Positions 45,665-54,334 of a DNA stretch of 64,000 nt are shown piece after piece. The position numbers and the translations under genes were made by a program. The stretch comes from GCA-002708145 sp045562755. Lineage in GTDB: Bacteria; Chloroflexota; Dehalococcoidia; Lucifugimonadales; Lucifugimonadaceae. The stretch's first letter is position 1. Each line of letters opens with the position of its first letter. The stretch lies in NCBI GenBank assembly GCA_045562755.1, contig JBJKVF010000006.1, positions 1 to 64,000 of the forward strand, read 5' to 3'. Under the pieces are notes generated by a model. That model saw only the letters and a list, made by a program, of their open reading frames with translations, searched no databases and was not told the DNA's origin.

Positions 45665-45740
45665 TGGTGAAGCGCCCGGGACTCGAACCCGGAACCTATT
45701 GATTAAGAGTCAATTGCTCTGCCAGTTGAGCTAGCGCTCC
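45665..45740 (-). tRNA. tRNA-Lys (anticodon CUU)
   Basis: 76-nt cloverleaf on the minus strand: acceptor GGAGCGC pairs with GCGCTTC (one G-T wobble), D arm GCTC/GAGC, anticodon stem ATTGA/TCAAT around CTCTTAA (anticodon CTT), T arm CCGGG/CCCGG with TTCGAGT, discriminator A and encoded CCA. Its 3' 45 nt are the sequence copied at the cassette junctions to the left, so this gene is the attachment site of the array, and the crossover probably falls in the anticodon stem-loop. Confidence 0.96.
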
Positions 45741-45763
45741 ATGAAAATTATTATATTATAATT

Positions 45764-45949
45764 TTATACATCTGAAACAAGATTACCAGCATTAGCCCAA
45801 TTTGTTTTTTCAATATCATGAAATAAAATTATTGTGTCAGAATCATTAACATTTGCAGATTCAGAAATTGCCTTAGTTACTGCTTTAGCAATTTTTGATT
45901 TTTGTTCACTAGTCCTACCCGAATATAATGATATATTTACTATCGGCAT
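45764..45949 (-). CDS. 4-oxalocrotonate tautomerase family protein
   Basis: About 61 residues. Starting at the ATG at 45949 gives MPIVNISLYSGRTSEQKSKI, placing the catalytic proline at position 2 as the family requires; the longer frame (45979) would bury it and is rejected. The rest (AKAVTKAISESANVN, ILFHDIEKTNWANAGNL) is typical. It isomerises a 2-hydroxymuconate-type enol or a related keto-enol. It lies just upstream of tRNA-Lys on the same strand. Confidence 0.87.
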   Translation of the reverse strand: MPIVNISLYSGRTSEQKSKIAKAVTKAISESANVNDSDTIILFHDIEKTNWANAGNLVSDV

Positions 45950-46025
45950 GATTTTTATCCCTCTCTTACTAAATTTCAATTGTATTTGATTAGTTTAAAA
46001 AAAAGTTAGCATTTATAATTTAATA

Positions 46026-47033
46026 ATGGCTAAAAAACTAAATATTACAAATGAACAAAAATTTATTTCCTTAATACAAGACTTAAATAAAGGCAAAAGT
46101 ACTAGCAAGAAAAAAAACATCTTAAGAGATATCGGTGATGACGCAGCAGTATTTACAAATTTTTCTGAAAGAAGTGTTTTTGCAACTGACGCCATGGTTG
46201 ATGGAGTTCATTTTCATTCGAATAATTCTAAGTGGATTGATATAGGTTGGAAATGCGCAGTTTCAAACTTAAGTGATATAGCAGCAATGGGAGGCATTCC
46301 TGATTACGCCTTAGTTACTATAGGTATCTCAAAAGATTATCCTAAAGACAAGTATTTAGAATTCAGCATTGGTATAAATGAAGCCTTAAGTACTTTCGAT
46401 TGTGAGGTGATTGGCGGAGACATCGTAAGTTCTAATAATATTTTTATTAATATTGCTATTATAGGTCACCTAAATGATAAAAACTTCTTATCAAGAAATA
46501 GTGCACAGCCAGGTGACCTAGTATATGTAACAGGAAGTTTAGGTGGTTCTGCAGGTGGATTAGATTTACTTTCTAAAGGTGAAAGCTTAAGTGATAAATA
46601 CTCTAAAAAACTAATTTATAAACATTTTAGACCAAAACCTAGATTAGATATCTCTCAAAAAATCGTTGATGAAAAAATTAAATGTGTGATGGATTTAAGT
46701 GATGGTTTATATTCTGATTTAGAAAAAATATCAATTGAAAGTAAAGTAGATATTAAAATATTTCTAGATCAAATACCAACAGATGAAAATTTATCAAATT
46801 ATTCTTTGGAAAAACAAATACAATTTTCATTATATGGCGGTGAAGATTATGAACTTATAATTATAGGAAATAAAGATAAGCTTTCTTCTTTTAATAGAAA
46901 ATTCAATCCACAAGGTAAGATTATTGGTGAAATATTAAAAAAAAATTCTGATCCAAAAATTACAATTTTAGATGAAAATAAAAAAATATATAAAGTTAAT
47001 AACCATGGCTGGGATCATTTAAAAAATGGATAA
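46026..47033 (+). CDS. thiL: Thiamine-monophosphate kinase
   Basis: 335 residues; phosphorylates thiamine phosphate to thiamine diphosphate, the cofactor used by the two ThDP enzymes of this window. Motifs: IGDDAAVF near the N-terminus, ATDAMVDGVHF, AVSNLSDIAAMGG, VIGGDIV and the C-terminal CVMDLSDGLYSDL, YGGEDYELII. It starts a plus-strand operon with tsaE, tsaB and ndk and overlaps tsaE by 8 bp. Confidence 0.94.
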   Translation: MAKKLNITNEQKFISLIQDLNKGKSTSKKKNILRDIGDDAAVFTNFSERSVFATDAMVDGVHFHSNNSKWIDIGWKCAVSNLSDIAAMGGIPDYALVTIGISKDYPKDKYLEFSIGINEALSTFDCEVIGGDIVSSNNIFINIAIIGHLNDKNFLSRNSAQPGDLVYVTGSLGGSAGGLDLLSKGESLSDKYSKKLIYKHFRPKPRLDISQKIVDEKIKCVMDLSDGLYSDLEKISIESKVDIKIFLDQIPTDENLSNYSLEKQIQFSLYGGEDYELIIIGNKDKLSSFNRKFNPQGKIIGEILKKNSDPKITILDENKKIYKVNNHGWDHLKNG

Positions 47034-47490
47034 AACCGAGATAATTTCAAATTCGCATATAGAGACAAAATTACTAGGAAAATTAGTTTCACATTACTTA
47101 CAAGTTGGCGATATAGTATTTCTTAATGGTGAATTGGGAGCAGGTAAAACTAAGTTAGTCGAAGGAATATCAGAAGGATTAGAATCGCCACAATCCACCA
47201 AAAGCCCAACGTTTGTCCTTATACATGAATATGAAAGTAAAATAAAAATATATCATTGCGATTTATATCGTATAAAAAATGAATACGAAGCTATTGATCT
47301 TAATATTGATGAAAAATTAGAAAACGGAATAGTAATAATAGAGTGGCCCGAAGTAGCTAAAGGTGTCTTGCCACCACCATCAATTGAGATATATCTAAGT
47401 CATTGTGTTAGTGAAAATGATCGAAAAATAACTATACATAATTATAAAGATAAGGAAATGTTTGAAATAAATAAGGAATTTAATAAATAA
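47026..47490 (+). CDS. tsaE: tRNA threonylcarbamoyladenosine biosynthesis ATPase TsaE
   Basis: 154 residues. Walker A is LNGELGAGKTKLVEGISEGL, followed by STKSPTFVLIHEYE and YHCDLYRI (Walker B region). TsaE powers the TsaB-TsaD complex that makes t6A37 on ANN-decoding tRNAs, including the tRNA-Lys here. It overlaps thiL by 8 bp and tsaB by 1 bp, a classic order. Confidence 0.94.
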   Translation: MDKTEIISNSHIETKLLGKLVSHYLQVGDIVFLNGELGAGKTKLVEGISEGLESPQSTKSPTFVLIHEYESKIKIYHCDLYRIKNEYEAIDLNIDEKLENGIVIIEWPEVAKGVLPPPSIEIYLSHCVSENDRKITIHNYKDKEMFEINKEFNK

Positions 47491-48146
47491 TGATTTTAGT
47501 AAGTATAGACACTTCAACAAAATTCGCAAGTATAGGGTTAACGAGCCTAAAACAGTCTTTTTATTATAATTGGGAATCTCAATATAATCATGGAGTTGAA
47601 CTAACAAAAAACTTAAAAATTTTACTCAGCAAAATGGAGGCTAAAGCATCAGATTTAACTCATATAGCTGTTGCATTAGGTCCAGGAGGATTCAGTTCAG
47701 TAAGAGTAGGAATTTCTACTGCCTTAGGATTATCGACTCCAAATAACTTACCCATTATAGGAGTACCAACTCATGACATACAGATTGAACCTTTTCGTGA
47801 AAAACTGGATAAAAACATTAATATTATTTCTGTAATTTATGCTGGTCGTAACGAAGTTAGCTGGAAAAAATATAATATAAATGAAACAACTACCGGAATA
47901 TCTACTTTTGAAAAACTAACTGAAACTTCAGGCAAAAATGATATGTTTTGTGGAGAATATATCCATGATAAAAATCTACCAAAAAAATCTATATTATTAG
48001 AAAAAATAGTTAGAGACCCAAAAACATTCAATAATTTAGCGAAAAATATGTTTATGGATGGAACATATAAAGAATATAATGAAATAAAACCTATTTATTC
48101 AAGAGAACCAACGATAAGTTCTCCAAAAAAACAAAGGATAAAATAA
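47490..48146 (+). CDS. tsaB: tRNA threonylcarbamoyladenosine biosynthesis protein TsaB
   Basis: 218 residues. The ASKHA-fold N-terminus ILVSIDTSTKFASIGL and IAVALGPGGFSSVRVGISTALGLS are the TsaB signature. It partners TsaD in t6A synthesis. The tsaD gene is not in the window. The ATG overlaps the stop of tsaE, and its own stop overlaps the ndk start by 1 bp, so the operon is tightly coupled. Confidence 0.92.
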   Translation: MILVSIDTSTKFASIGLTSLKQSFYYNWESQYNHGVELTKNLKILLSKMEAKASDLTHIAVALGPGGFSSVRVGISTALGLSTPNNLPIIGVPTHDIQIEPFREKLDKNINIISVIYAGRNEVSWKKYNINETTTGISTFEKLTETSGKNDMFCGEYIHDKNLPKKSILLEKIVRDPKTFNNLAKNMFMDGTYKEYNEIKPIYSREPTISSPKKQRIK

Positions 48147-48601
48147 TGCCAAATGAAAAAACACTTGTTTTAGTTAAACCTGATGGAGTCCAAAGAGGCC
48201 TAATAGGAGATGTAATTGGAAGACTAGAAAAAACAGGTTTAAAAATCGTTGGAATTAAACTTATCCAAATTAATGACGAACTTGCTGGCAAACATTACGA
48301 AGAACACAAAGATAAACCTTTTTTTACTGGATTAGTAAAATTTATAACTTCTTCTCCAGTTGTTGCTTTGGTTTTAGAAGGTAATAACGCAATTTCAATA
48401 ACAAGAAAGACTATGGGAAGCACTAATCCTGTTGATTCTCCTCCTGGTACAATTAGAGGTGATTTTGCAGTAGATTTAGGTCGAAATATCATTCATGGTT
48501 CAGCTAATGATGAGGATGCAAAAAGAGAAGTTAATTTGTTTTTTGACGAAAATGAATTATGTGAATATATAAGATCTAATGATGAATGGGTAACTGAATA
48601 A
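48146..48601 (+). CDS. ndk: Nucleoside diphosphate kinase
   Basis: 151 residues. Starts TLVLVKPDGVQRGLIGDVI, with PFFTGLVKFITSSPVVALVLEG and the active-site histidine in LGRNIIHGSANDEDAKREVNLFF. It balances NTP pools using ATP. It is the last gene of the thiL-tsaE-tsaB-ndk unit and converges on rsfS with no gap. Confidence 0.95.
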   Translation: MPNEKTLVLVKPDGVQRGLIGDVIGRLEKTGLKIVGIKLIQINDELAGKHYEEHKDKPFFTGLVKFITSSPVVALVLEGNNAISITRKTMGSTNPVDSPPGTIRGDFAVDLGRNIIHGSANDEDAKREVNLFFDENELCEYIRSNDEWVTE

Positions 48602-48967
48602 TTACTGTAATCTTAAAATTTCTTTAGACCTATTCCATAAACCTTCCAAATCATAGTATTGCCTAATATTTTTTTTGAATATGTGAACTACTAGGCCTGA
48701 AAATTCTAATATCATCCATCCTCCACTTCCAGATCCCTCTTTGTGGGTTCTATGAATTTTTTCATCTCTAATTGCTCTAGTTATATCATTTGCTATTGAT
48801 TCTACGTGCCTATCTGTTTCTGCAGAAATAATAACAAAATAGTCAGAAAAAGAGCTCACTTCACTAGTGTCTAATAAAACAATATCTGAGCCAAGCCTAT
48901 CTGAAGCAACTTCAACTGCCAACTTAGCAATGTTTTCATATTGTTTTTTTATATCTTTTTCTATCAT
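48602..48967 (-). CDS. rsfS: Ribosomal silencing factor RsfS
   Basis: 121 residues of the RsfS/Iojap family. DIVLLDTSEVSSFSDYFVIISAETDRHVESIAND and SGGWMILEFSGLVVHIF, YYDLEGLW are the conserved uL14-binding surface. It blocks 50S-30S joining under nutrient limitation. ATG start at 48967; mnmA is divergent. Confidence 0.93.
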   Translation of the reverse strand: MIEKDIKKQYENIAKLAVEVASDRLGSDIVLLDTSEVSSFSDYFVIISAETDRHVESIANDITRAIRDEKIHRTHKEGSGSGGWMILEFSGLVVHIFKKNIRQYYDLEGLWNRSKEILRLQ

Positions 48968-49030
48968 GTTATTAATATAATTATAAATATAAATACAAAA
49001 TATTGTGTAAATAATTATCTTATATACGTT

Positions 49031-50179
49031 ATGACTTCATATAAAAAGAAAAAAAGAGTTGTCGTTGCTATGAGTGGTGGAGTTGATTCATCTGTAGCAG
49101 CTGCATTGCTAGCCGAAAAAGGCTACGAAGTTGTTGGTGTAACAATGAGACTATTTGCTGCAAAAAACGAATCTTTTGCTAAATTAAATAAGTCATGTTG
49201 TTCTATGGACGATGTAGAAGATGCTAGAAAAGTCTGCAGACAAATAAACGCCAAACATTACTTCTTGAATTTTGAAAAAGAATTTGAACAACATGTTATT
49301 AATTATTTTGTAAGTGAATACGAAAGAGGTCGAACTCCTCATCCATGTTTAGCATGTAATGACAGATTAAAGTTTGATTTTTTGCTCAAAAGATCTGAGC
49401 TTATGGATGCTGATTATTTAGCAACTGGCCATTATGCACAAATAAAAAGATCGAAAAAAAGTAATAAATTAGTAAAAGCTAAAGATATATCAAAAGACCA
49501 ATCATACGTGTTATTTAATTTAAACCAGGAAAAAATGGACAGGCTGTTATTACCAGTTGGGAAGTACTCTAAAGATGAAATCAGAGAAATAGCAAAAAAA
49601 CTCAACCTCTCTGTAGCAGACAAACCTGATTCTCAAGATATTTGCTTTATACCAAGTGGAGATTATAAAAAATTTATAGAACCAAAAATAACCAAAAGTA
49701 TAAGTGGTTCTATAATAAATAATGGAAAAGTAATTGGACATCACAATGGTATACATTCCTTTACAATTGGGCAAAGAAAAGGTTTACCAATTGAAAATAT
49801 TTCTAATAGACCTGTATACGTCACTAAAATAAACTCTCAAACAAATGAAGTAACTGTAGGACATGCAGAAGATCTGATGCAAAAAAGGTTATTATGTAAC
49901 AAAGTTAATTGGATTTCTGGAACTTCTCCTAAAAAACCAATAAATGCAAATGTAAGAATACGTTATAATGGTGCAGATTCACCCGCTGAAGTAATACCTT
50001 ATGATAAGAATGAAGCAGTCATTAATTTTGACAATCCTGTTAGAGCTATTACACCTGGTCAAGCAGTTGTGTTTTATTATGAATCGGAAGTTATTGGTGG
50101 AGGCATAATTGAATATTCACTTGAAGCTGACTTTAATAATCACAAACATATAAAAGTACCAATACCTACAAATACTTAA
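49031..50179 (+). CDS. mnmA: tRNA-specific 2-thiouridylase MnmA
   Basis: 382 residues. Thiolates U34 of Lys, Glu and Gln tRNAs. PP-loop VAMSGGVDSSVAAALL, first catalytic Cys in PHPCLACNDRLKF, second in PDSQDICFIP. ATGHYAQI and FTIGQRKGLPI are typical. The frame opens at 48941 over rsfS, but the ATG at 49031 gives the normal N-terminus (MTSYKKKKRVVVAM). The cysteine desulfurase at 58905 is a possible sulfur donor. Confidence 0.94.
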   Translation: MTSYKKKKRVVVAMSGGVDSSVAAALLAEKGYEVVGVTMRLFAAKNESFAKLNKSCCSMDDVEDARKVCRQINAKHYFLNFEKEFEQHVINYFVSEYERGRTPHPCLACNDRLKFDFLLKRSELMDADYLATGHYAQIKRSKKSNKLVKAKDISKDQSYVLFNLNQEKMDRLLLPVGKYSKDEIREIAKKLNLSVADKPDSQDICFIPSGDYKKFIEPKITKSISGSIINNGKVIGHHNGIHSFTIGQRKGLPIENISNRPVYVTKINSQTNEVTVGHAEDLMQKRLLCNKVNWISGTSPKKPINANVRIRYNGADSPAEVIPYDKNEAVINFDNPVRAITPGQAVVFYYESEVIGGGIIEYSLEADFNNHKHIKVPIPTNT

Positions 50180-50183
50180 TAAG

Positions 50184-50807
50184 ATGAAACAAAAGGTTAA
50201 TTTACCAAACTTTTCAATTGAAAAAAAATTACTTGATCAAAATTATAAAAGAATTGCCGGTATCGATGAGGTTGGAAGAGGAACATTAGCAGGGCCTGTA
50301 GTTGCATGTGCTGCCATACTTCCAAACGCAGTACCAAGTATAAAAAAAAATCTTGTTAATGATAGTAAAAAATTATCTGCAAAAAAACGAATCGAATCAT
50401 TTGAATGGCTAAGAAGTTGGTGTTTAGATTATGCAATTGGCTCAAGCTCTAATGATGAAATAGATACATATGGAATTATTTACTCCGTAAAAAAAGCCAT
50501 GATAAGAGCAGTTAATAATTTATCTATAAAGCCAGACCACCTTATTATAGATGCTTTAAGATTAGAGAAACTAAGTATTGACCAAACAAGTATTATTAAA
50601 GCAGATGAAAAAAGTGAATCCGTTGCGAGTGCATCGATTTTAGCAAAAGTATCAAGAGATAATATAATGATAAAGCTTCATAAAGAATATAGTGATTATG
50701 ATTTCATATCAAATAAAGGATATGGAACCAAAAAGCATTTGTTAGCACTTAAAGAAAACGGGCCTAGTAAAATACACAGAAAAACTTTTGCGAGAGTCAA
50801 TGTTTAA
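50184..50807 (+). CDS. rnhB: Ribonuclease HII
   Basis: 207 residues. Removes ribonucleotides from DNA. RIAGIDEVGRGTLAGPVVACAAIL carries the first two acidic catalytic residues, VNDSKKLSAKKR follows, and IDALRL plus KADEKSESVASASILAKVSRD supply the other catalytic residues, then YDFISNKGYGTKKH. The start is 4 bp after the mnmA stop, same operon. Confidence 0.95.
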   Translation: MKQKVNLPNFSIEKKLLDQNYKRIAGIDEVGRGTLAGPVVACAAILPNAVPSIKKNLVNDSKKLSAKKRIESFEWLRSWCLDYAIGSSSNDEIDTYGIIYSVKKAMIRAVNNLSIKPDHLIIDALRLEKLSIDQTSIIKADEKSESVASASILAKVSRDNIMIKLHKEYSDYDFISNKGYGTKKHLLALKENGPSKIHRKTFARVNV

Positions 50808-50852
50808 ATAATCTCTGTAGACTTTACCAGAAATAATAAAAAATAATTATAT

Positions 50853-51493
50853 ATGTCGTCAAATAATCAAATATCCGGAATTTATGTAATAGTAGACCCT
50901 GAGCATACACTTGGTAGGGACATAATATTTGTAGTTAAGCAAGTTTTAGATGCAGGTGCAAATATAATCCAACTTAGAGATAAAATTTCAACAATTGATG
51001 AAATTTCTAGATTTGCATATGAAATTCAAAAAATTGTTACATCTTATAATAAAACTTTTATTTTAAACGATTATGTTAATATAGCTAAGAATATAAATTC
51101 AGACGGTATTCATGTCGGTCAGAAAGATATGAGTATAATCAAGGCTAGAAAAATTTTATCTGCAGAACAAATAATAGGAACATCTAATGCTACTACTATG
51201 AAGAAGCTAAAATCTCCGACAATTATGACGTAGATTACATTGCTGTTGGGAGCATGTTCGAAACAAATACTAAAAAGGATACTAGACCAGCAGGTATAGA
51301 AACTTTAAAAAAAGTTAGAGAACATACTTCAAAAAGTATTGTAGCAATTGGTGGAATAAATCTAGAAAACTGCACTGAAGTATTAAACGCTGGGGCAGAT
51401 TCTATATGTATAGCGAGCGCAATAACAAAAAGTGATAATATTATGGATACATGTACTAAATTTGTAAATAAATTTGATCAAATAAGAAAATGA
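50853..51493 (+). pseudogene. thiE: Thiamine phosphate synthase, interrupted by a single-base frameshift
   Basis: ThiE joins HMP-diphosphate and thiazole phosphate. The first frame (50853-51233) has GIYVIVDPEHTLG, IIQLRDKISTIDE, FILNDYVNIAKNINSDGIHVGQ and IIGTSNATT, then leaves the family sequence at about 51198 and stops. From 51200 a second frame continues exactly where expected: EEAKISDNYDVDYIAVGSMF, then KKDTRPAGIETLKK and VAIGGINLENCTEVLNAGAD. One missing G in ACTACTATGAAGAAG would rejoin them. Everything else is well conserved, so this is a recent mutation or a sequence error. thiL is intact 4 kb away. Confidence 0.88.
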
Positions 51494-51606
51494 AGGCATA
51501 ATTATTCATTTTTTTCTACATTCGATATGTTGCATATATTTAATAAATGTTACAAAATTAACATTAGTTCAAATTTAATTTACCTCACACAGGAGTCAAT
51601 GAGTAC

Positions 51607-53706
51607 ATGGAAAATTTATATCTCCCATTTTTTGCTGGAATTTTCGGATTAATAATTGCTGGAATACTTGCCCTAAGAATTACAAAACAAAAAGTAGCTA
51701 ATTCCACCGTTAATGAAATTGGGGAATTAATAAAGGAAGGATCTTCAGCATTTCTCAGAAAAGAATACACAATACTAAGCGTTTTTGTTTTTTTTATTTT
51801 TATAATTCTAGCTCTATTTATTGATTATAATATTTTAGAAAATAGTAAAATTGACCAATTAAATTCAGGGGGAGCTATATCTTCAGAAGGTCCCTGGACA
51901 GCTATTGCATATATAACAGGAGCTATAGGTTCTGCTTTAGCTGGTTTTATAGGGATGAACATTGCTGTCAGAGGTAATACAAGAACTGCAATAGCAGCTG
52001 AAACAGGATTAAATAAAGCTCTCCAGGTAGCATTTAGTTCAGGTGCAGTTATGGGGCTCACAGTTGTAGGCATAGGAATTTTAGGTGTAAGTACTTTGTG
52101 GTTAATTTTCGAAAACCCTAATACTATAGCTGGTTTTGGATTTGGTGCATCTTCAATAGCATTATTTGCTAGAGTTGGCGGTGGTATTTATACTAAAGCT
52201 GCTGATGTTGGAGCAGATCTTGTGGGTAAGGTAGAGGCAGGGCTTGATGAAGATGACCCTAGAAATCCTGCTGTTATAGCAGATAATGTTGGTGATAATG
52301 TTGGTGATGTAGCTGGAATGGGTGCAGATTTATTCGAATCATTTGTTGGGTCAATTATAGCTACTATATCTCTAGCATTCTTTGTGATTACAGCCAGTGG
52401 TGTGTCAAGTACGACTTATGTTTTAGATGATCCAAAAGCATTACTACCATTGATGATAGCTGGTATAGGAATTTTCTCTTCTGTAATAGGGATGCTACTA
52501 ATCCGCACAGGTGATAATGCAGATATGGGTAAGCTATTATGGACTCTCAGAATTGGGATTTTTGGAGCTGGTGCACTATCATTACTAGGTACAGGTATAT
52601 ATATTAATACTTCTTCAGAATTATCTTTTGATTTATTTTGGGTTGTTGTAACAGGATTAGTAGTTGGACAAGTGATTGGAACATCAACAGAATGGTTTAC
52701 TTCATATGAAGGATTAAAAATTGGTTCTTTTGAATTCAACCCTGTGAAATGGATAGCCAAACAATCAGAGACAGGTCATCCTTCAACAATTATTGCAGGA
52801 ATAGCTGTAGGCTTATACAGCACAGTAATACCGACACTATCTATAGTTGTAGGAATATATATAGCTAATGAATTAGCAGGTTTATATGGGATAGGTCTAG
52901 CAGCTGTGGGTATGCTTTCTACGCTTGGAATAACCCTTGCAACTGATGCGTATGGTCCGGTTGCAGATAATGCTGGTGGAATAGCTGAGCAAGCTCATTT
53001 AAAACCTGAAGTCAGAAAAAGAACAGACTCTCTTGATGCATTAGGGAACACCACTGCAGCTACAGGTAAAGGATTTGCAATAGGTTCAGCAGTATTAACA
53101 GCATTAGCTTTGCTTGTTGCATATGGTTTTACTACAGATATAGATAGTCTTGATTTATTAGAGCCTGAAGTATTAATAGGTACTATCATTGGTGGACTAT
53201 TACCATTTATTTTCTCAGGATTAACTATGCAAGCTGTTGGTTCTGCTGCAGGTTCAATGATAGAAGAAGTGCGTAGACAGTTCAGGGAAATACCTGGCCT
53301 AAAAGAAGGCAAAAAAGGTGTAAAACCTGATGCCGCTAGAGCAGTAGCTATTAGTACTGCTGGATCACTAAGAGCAATGATAATACCTGGATTAATTGCT
53401 ATAATCACTCCAATTTTAATTGGCTCATTGCTTGGAGCACAAGCTTTAGGTGGCATGTTAGCTGGATCGATTGTTGCAGGATTTTTACTTGCTATATTTA
53501 TGGCTAATGCTGGTGGGGCTTGGGATAATGCTAAAAAGTATGTAGAATTAGGTAATTTTGGCGGAAAGGGTTCAGATACCCATGCTGCAGCTGTTACTGG
53601 AGATACAGTGGGGGACCCATTCAAAGATACTTCTGGCCCTGCAATAAATATACTACTAAAATTAATGGCTATTGTATCTCTAATTTTTGGTCCACTATTT
53701 ATTTAA
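51607..53706 (+). CDS. hppA: Membrane-bound proton/sodium-translocating pyrophosphatase
   Basis: 699 residues with about 16 transmembrane helices. Couples PPi hydrolysis to ion pumping. Catalytic segments: DVGADLVGKVEAGLDEDDPRNPAVIADNVGDNVGDVAG, TDAYGPVADNAGGIAEQA, and DAARAVAISTAGSL, GDTVGDPFKDTSGPA. LGNTTAATGKGFAIG has Ala where K+-independent enzymes have Lys, so it is probably the K+-dependent class; Na+ versus H+ cannot be decided by eye. AGGAG precedes the ATG by 11 bp. It is an energy-saving pump common in oligotrophs. Confidence 0.94.
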   Translation: MENLYLPFFAGIFGLIIAGILALRITKQKVANSTVNEIGELIKEGSSAFLRKEYTILSVFVFFIFIILALFIDYNILENSKIDQLNSGGAISSEGPWTAIAYITGAIGSALAGFIGMNIAVRGNTRTAIAAETGLNKALQVAFSSGAVMGLTVVGIGILGVSTLWLIFENPNTIAGFGFGASSIALFARVGGGIYTKAADVGADLVGKVEAGLDEDDPRNPAVIADNVGDNVGDVAGMGADLFESFVGSIIATISLAFFVITASGVSSTTYVLDDPKALLPLMIAGIGIFSSVIGMLLIRTGDNADMGKLLWTLRIGIFGAGALSLLGTGIYINTSSELSFDLFWVVVTGLVVGQVIGTSTEWFTSYEGLKIGSFEFNPVKWIAKQSETGHPSTIIAGIAVGLYSTVIPTLSIVVGIYIANELAGLYGIGLAAVGMLSTLGITLATDAYGPVADNAGGIAEQAHLKPEVRKRTDSLDALGNTTAATGKGFAIGSAVLTALALLVAYGFTTDIDSLDLLEPEVLIGTIIGGLLPFIFSGLTMQAVGSAAGSMIEEVRRQFREIPGLKEGKKGVKPDAARAVAISTAGSLRAMIIPGLIAIITPILIGSLLGAQALGGMLAGSIVAGFLLAIFMANAGGAWDNAKKYVELGNFGGKGSDTHAAAVTGDTVGDPFKDTSGPAINILLKLMAIVSLIFGPLFI

Positions 53707-53719
53707 AATATAACCTAGC

Positions 53720-54334
53720 TTATTCTAGATAAATATTATTATTTTTTTCATTTATAATTTTGGTTGATTCACCATGACCTGGGAAAACATTGACATCATC
53801 TGGGAGATTAAGAAGTTTTTTCTTTATACTAGAAATCTCCTCATCAATATCACCACCTGGTAAATCACCTCTACCTATTCCATTTTTGAATAGTGTATCT
53901 CCTGTGAATATATTATCCTCTAGATAAATACAAATACTCCCAGGAGTGTGACCAGGAGTTGCAATTATTTTAATTTCTAAACCTATAATATTAATTTTTT
54001 CTCCGTCTGATAATAATATGTCTGGTAAAGGTGGTTTTTCGTATGATGTAATTAGATTAGAAACCCAAGTTGGTTGATTATCCAAGTAATATAAATCATT
54101 TTTCCCTAAAGCAAAATCAATATCAAATTTTTCAACTAATTTTTTAACTCCACCAATGTGATCTGCATGATAATGTGTAGAAATAATCAGTTTAGGTGTG
54201 AGCTTTTTTGACTGCAAAAATTCTATAATTTTGTTGGGGTCAGCTCCTGGATCAATAATTATACATTCAGATTTATTTGATACTAAGTAACAGTTAGTAT
54301 AAAGTTCGCCGACTATTATGCCTGATATCAACAT
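53720..54334 (-). CDS. MBL-fold metallohydrolase (glyoxalase II-like)
   Basis: 204 residues. STHYHADHIGG is the HxHxDH motif, ATPGHTPGSICIYLEDN and FTGDTLFKNGIGRGDLPGG supply the remaining His and bridging Asp, and VFPGHGEST the last His. A short YcbL/glyoxalase II-type enzyme that hydrolyses thioesters or similar. One base separates it from the monooxygenase-like gene upstream on the same strand. Confidence 0.87.
   Translation of the reverse strand: MLISGIIVGELYTNCYLVSNKSECIIIDPGADPNKIIEFLQSKKLTPKLIISTHYHADHIGGVKKLVEKFDIDFALGKNDLYYLDNQPTWVSNLITSYEKPPLPDILLSDGEKINIIGLEIKIIATPGHTPGSICIYLEDNIFTGDTLFKNGIGRGDLPGGDIDEEISSIKKKLLNLPDDVNVFPGHGESTKIINEKNNNIYLE

Larger units (their letters stand above)
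40785..45740 (-). mobile_element. tRNA-Lys-anchored array of gene cassettes (no integrase in window)
   Basis: The region from the intact tRNA-Lys leftward contains three extra copies of the tRNA's 3' half at 44567, 42900 and 41971. All are in the same orientation as the tRNA and are followed by the same leader. The copies divide the region into modules of about 1.10 kb (SRA-HNH), 1.67 kb (Ltp lipoprotein) and 0.93 kb (small ORFs), plus a terminal module with the HNH lipoprotein that has no further copy on its left. All cargo genes read away from the tRNA. Duplicated tRNA 3' ends are the known footprint of tyrosine-recombinase integration; here they repeat per gene. No recombinase gene is present, so mobilisation, if any, would be in trans. 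Confidence 0.75.

Noticed and set aside
52995..53624. Long minus-strand frame inside hppA
   Set aside because: It is a shadow of the Gly/Ala-rich pyrophosphatase codons (Pro/Ala-rich antisense), with no start signal or family.
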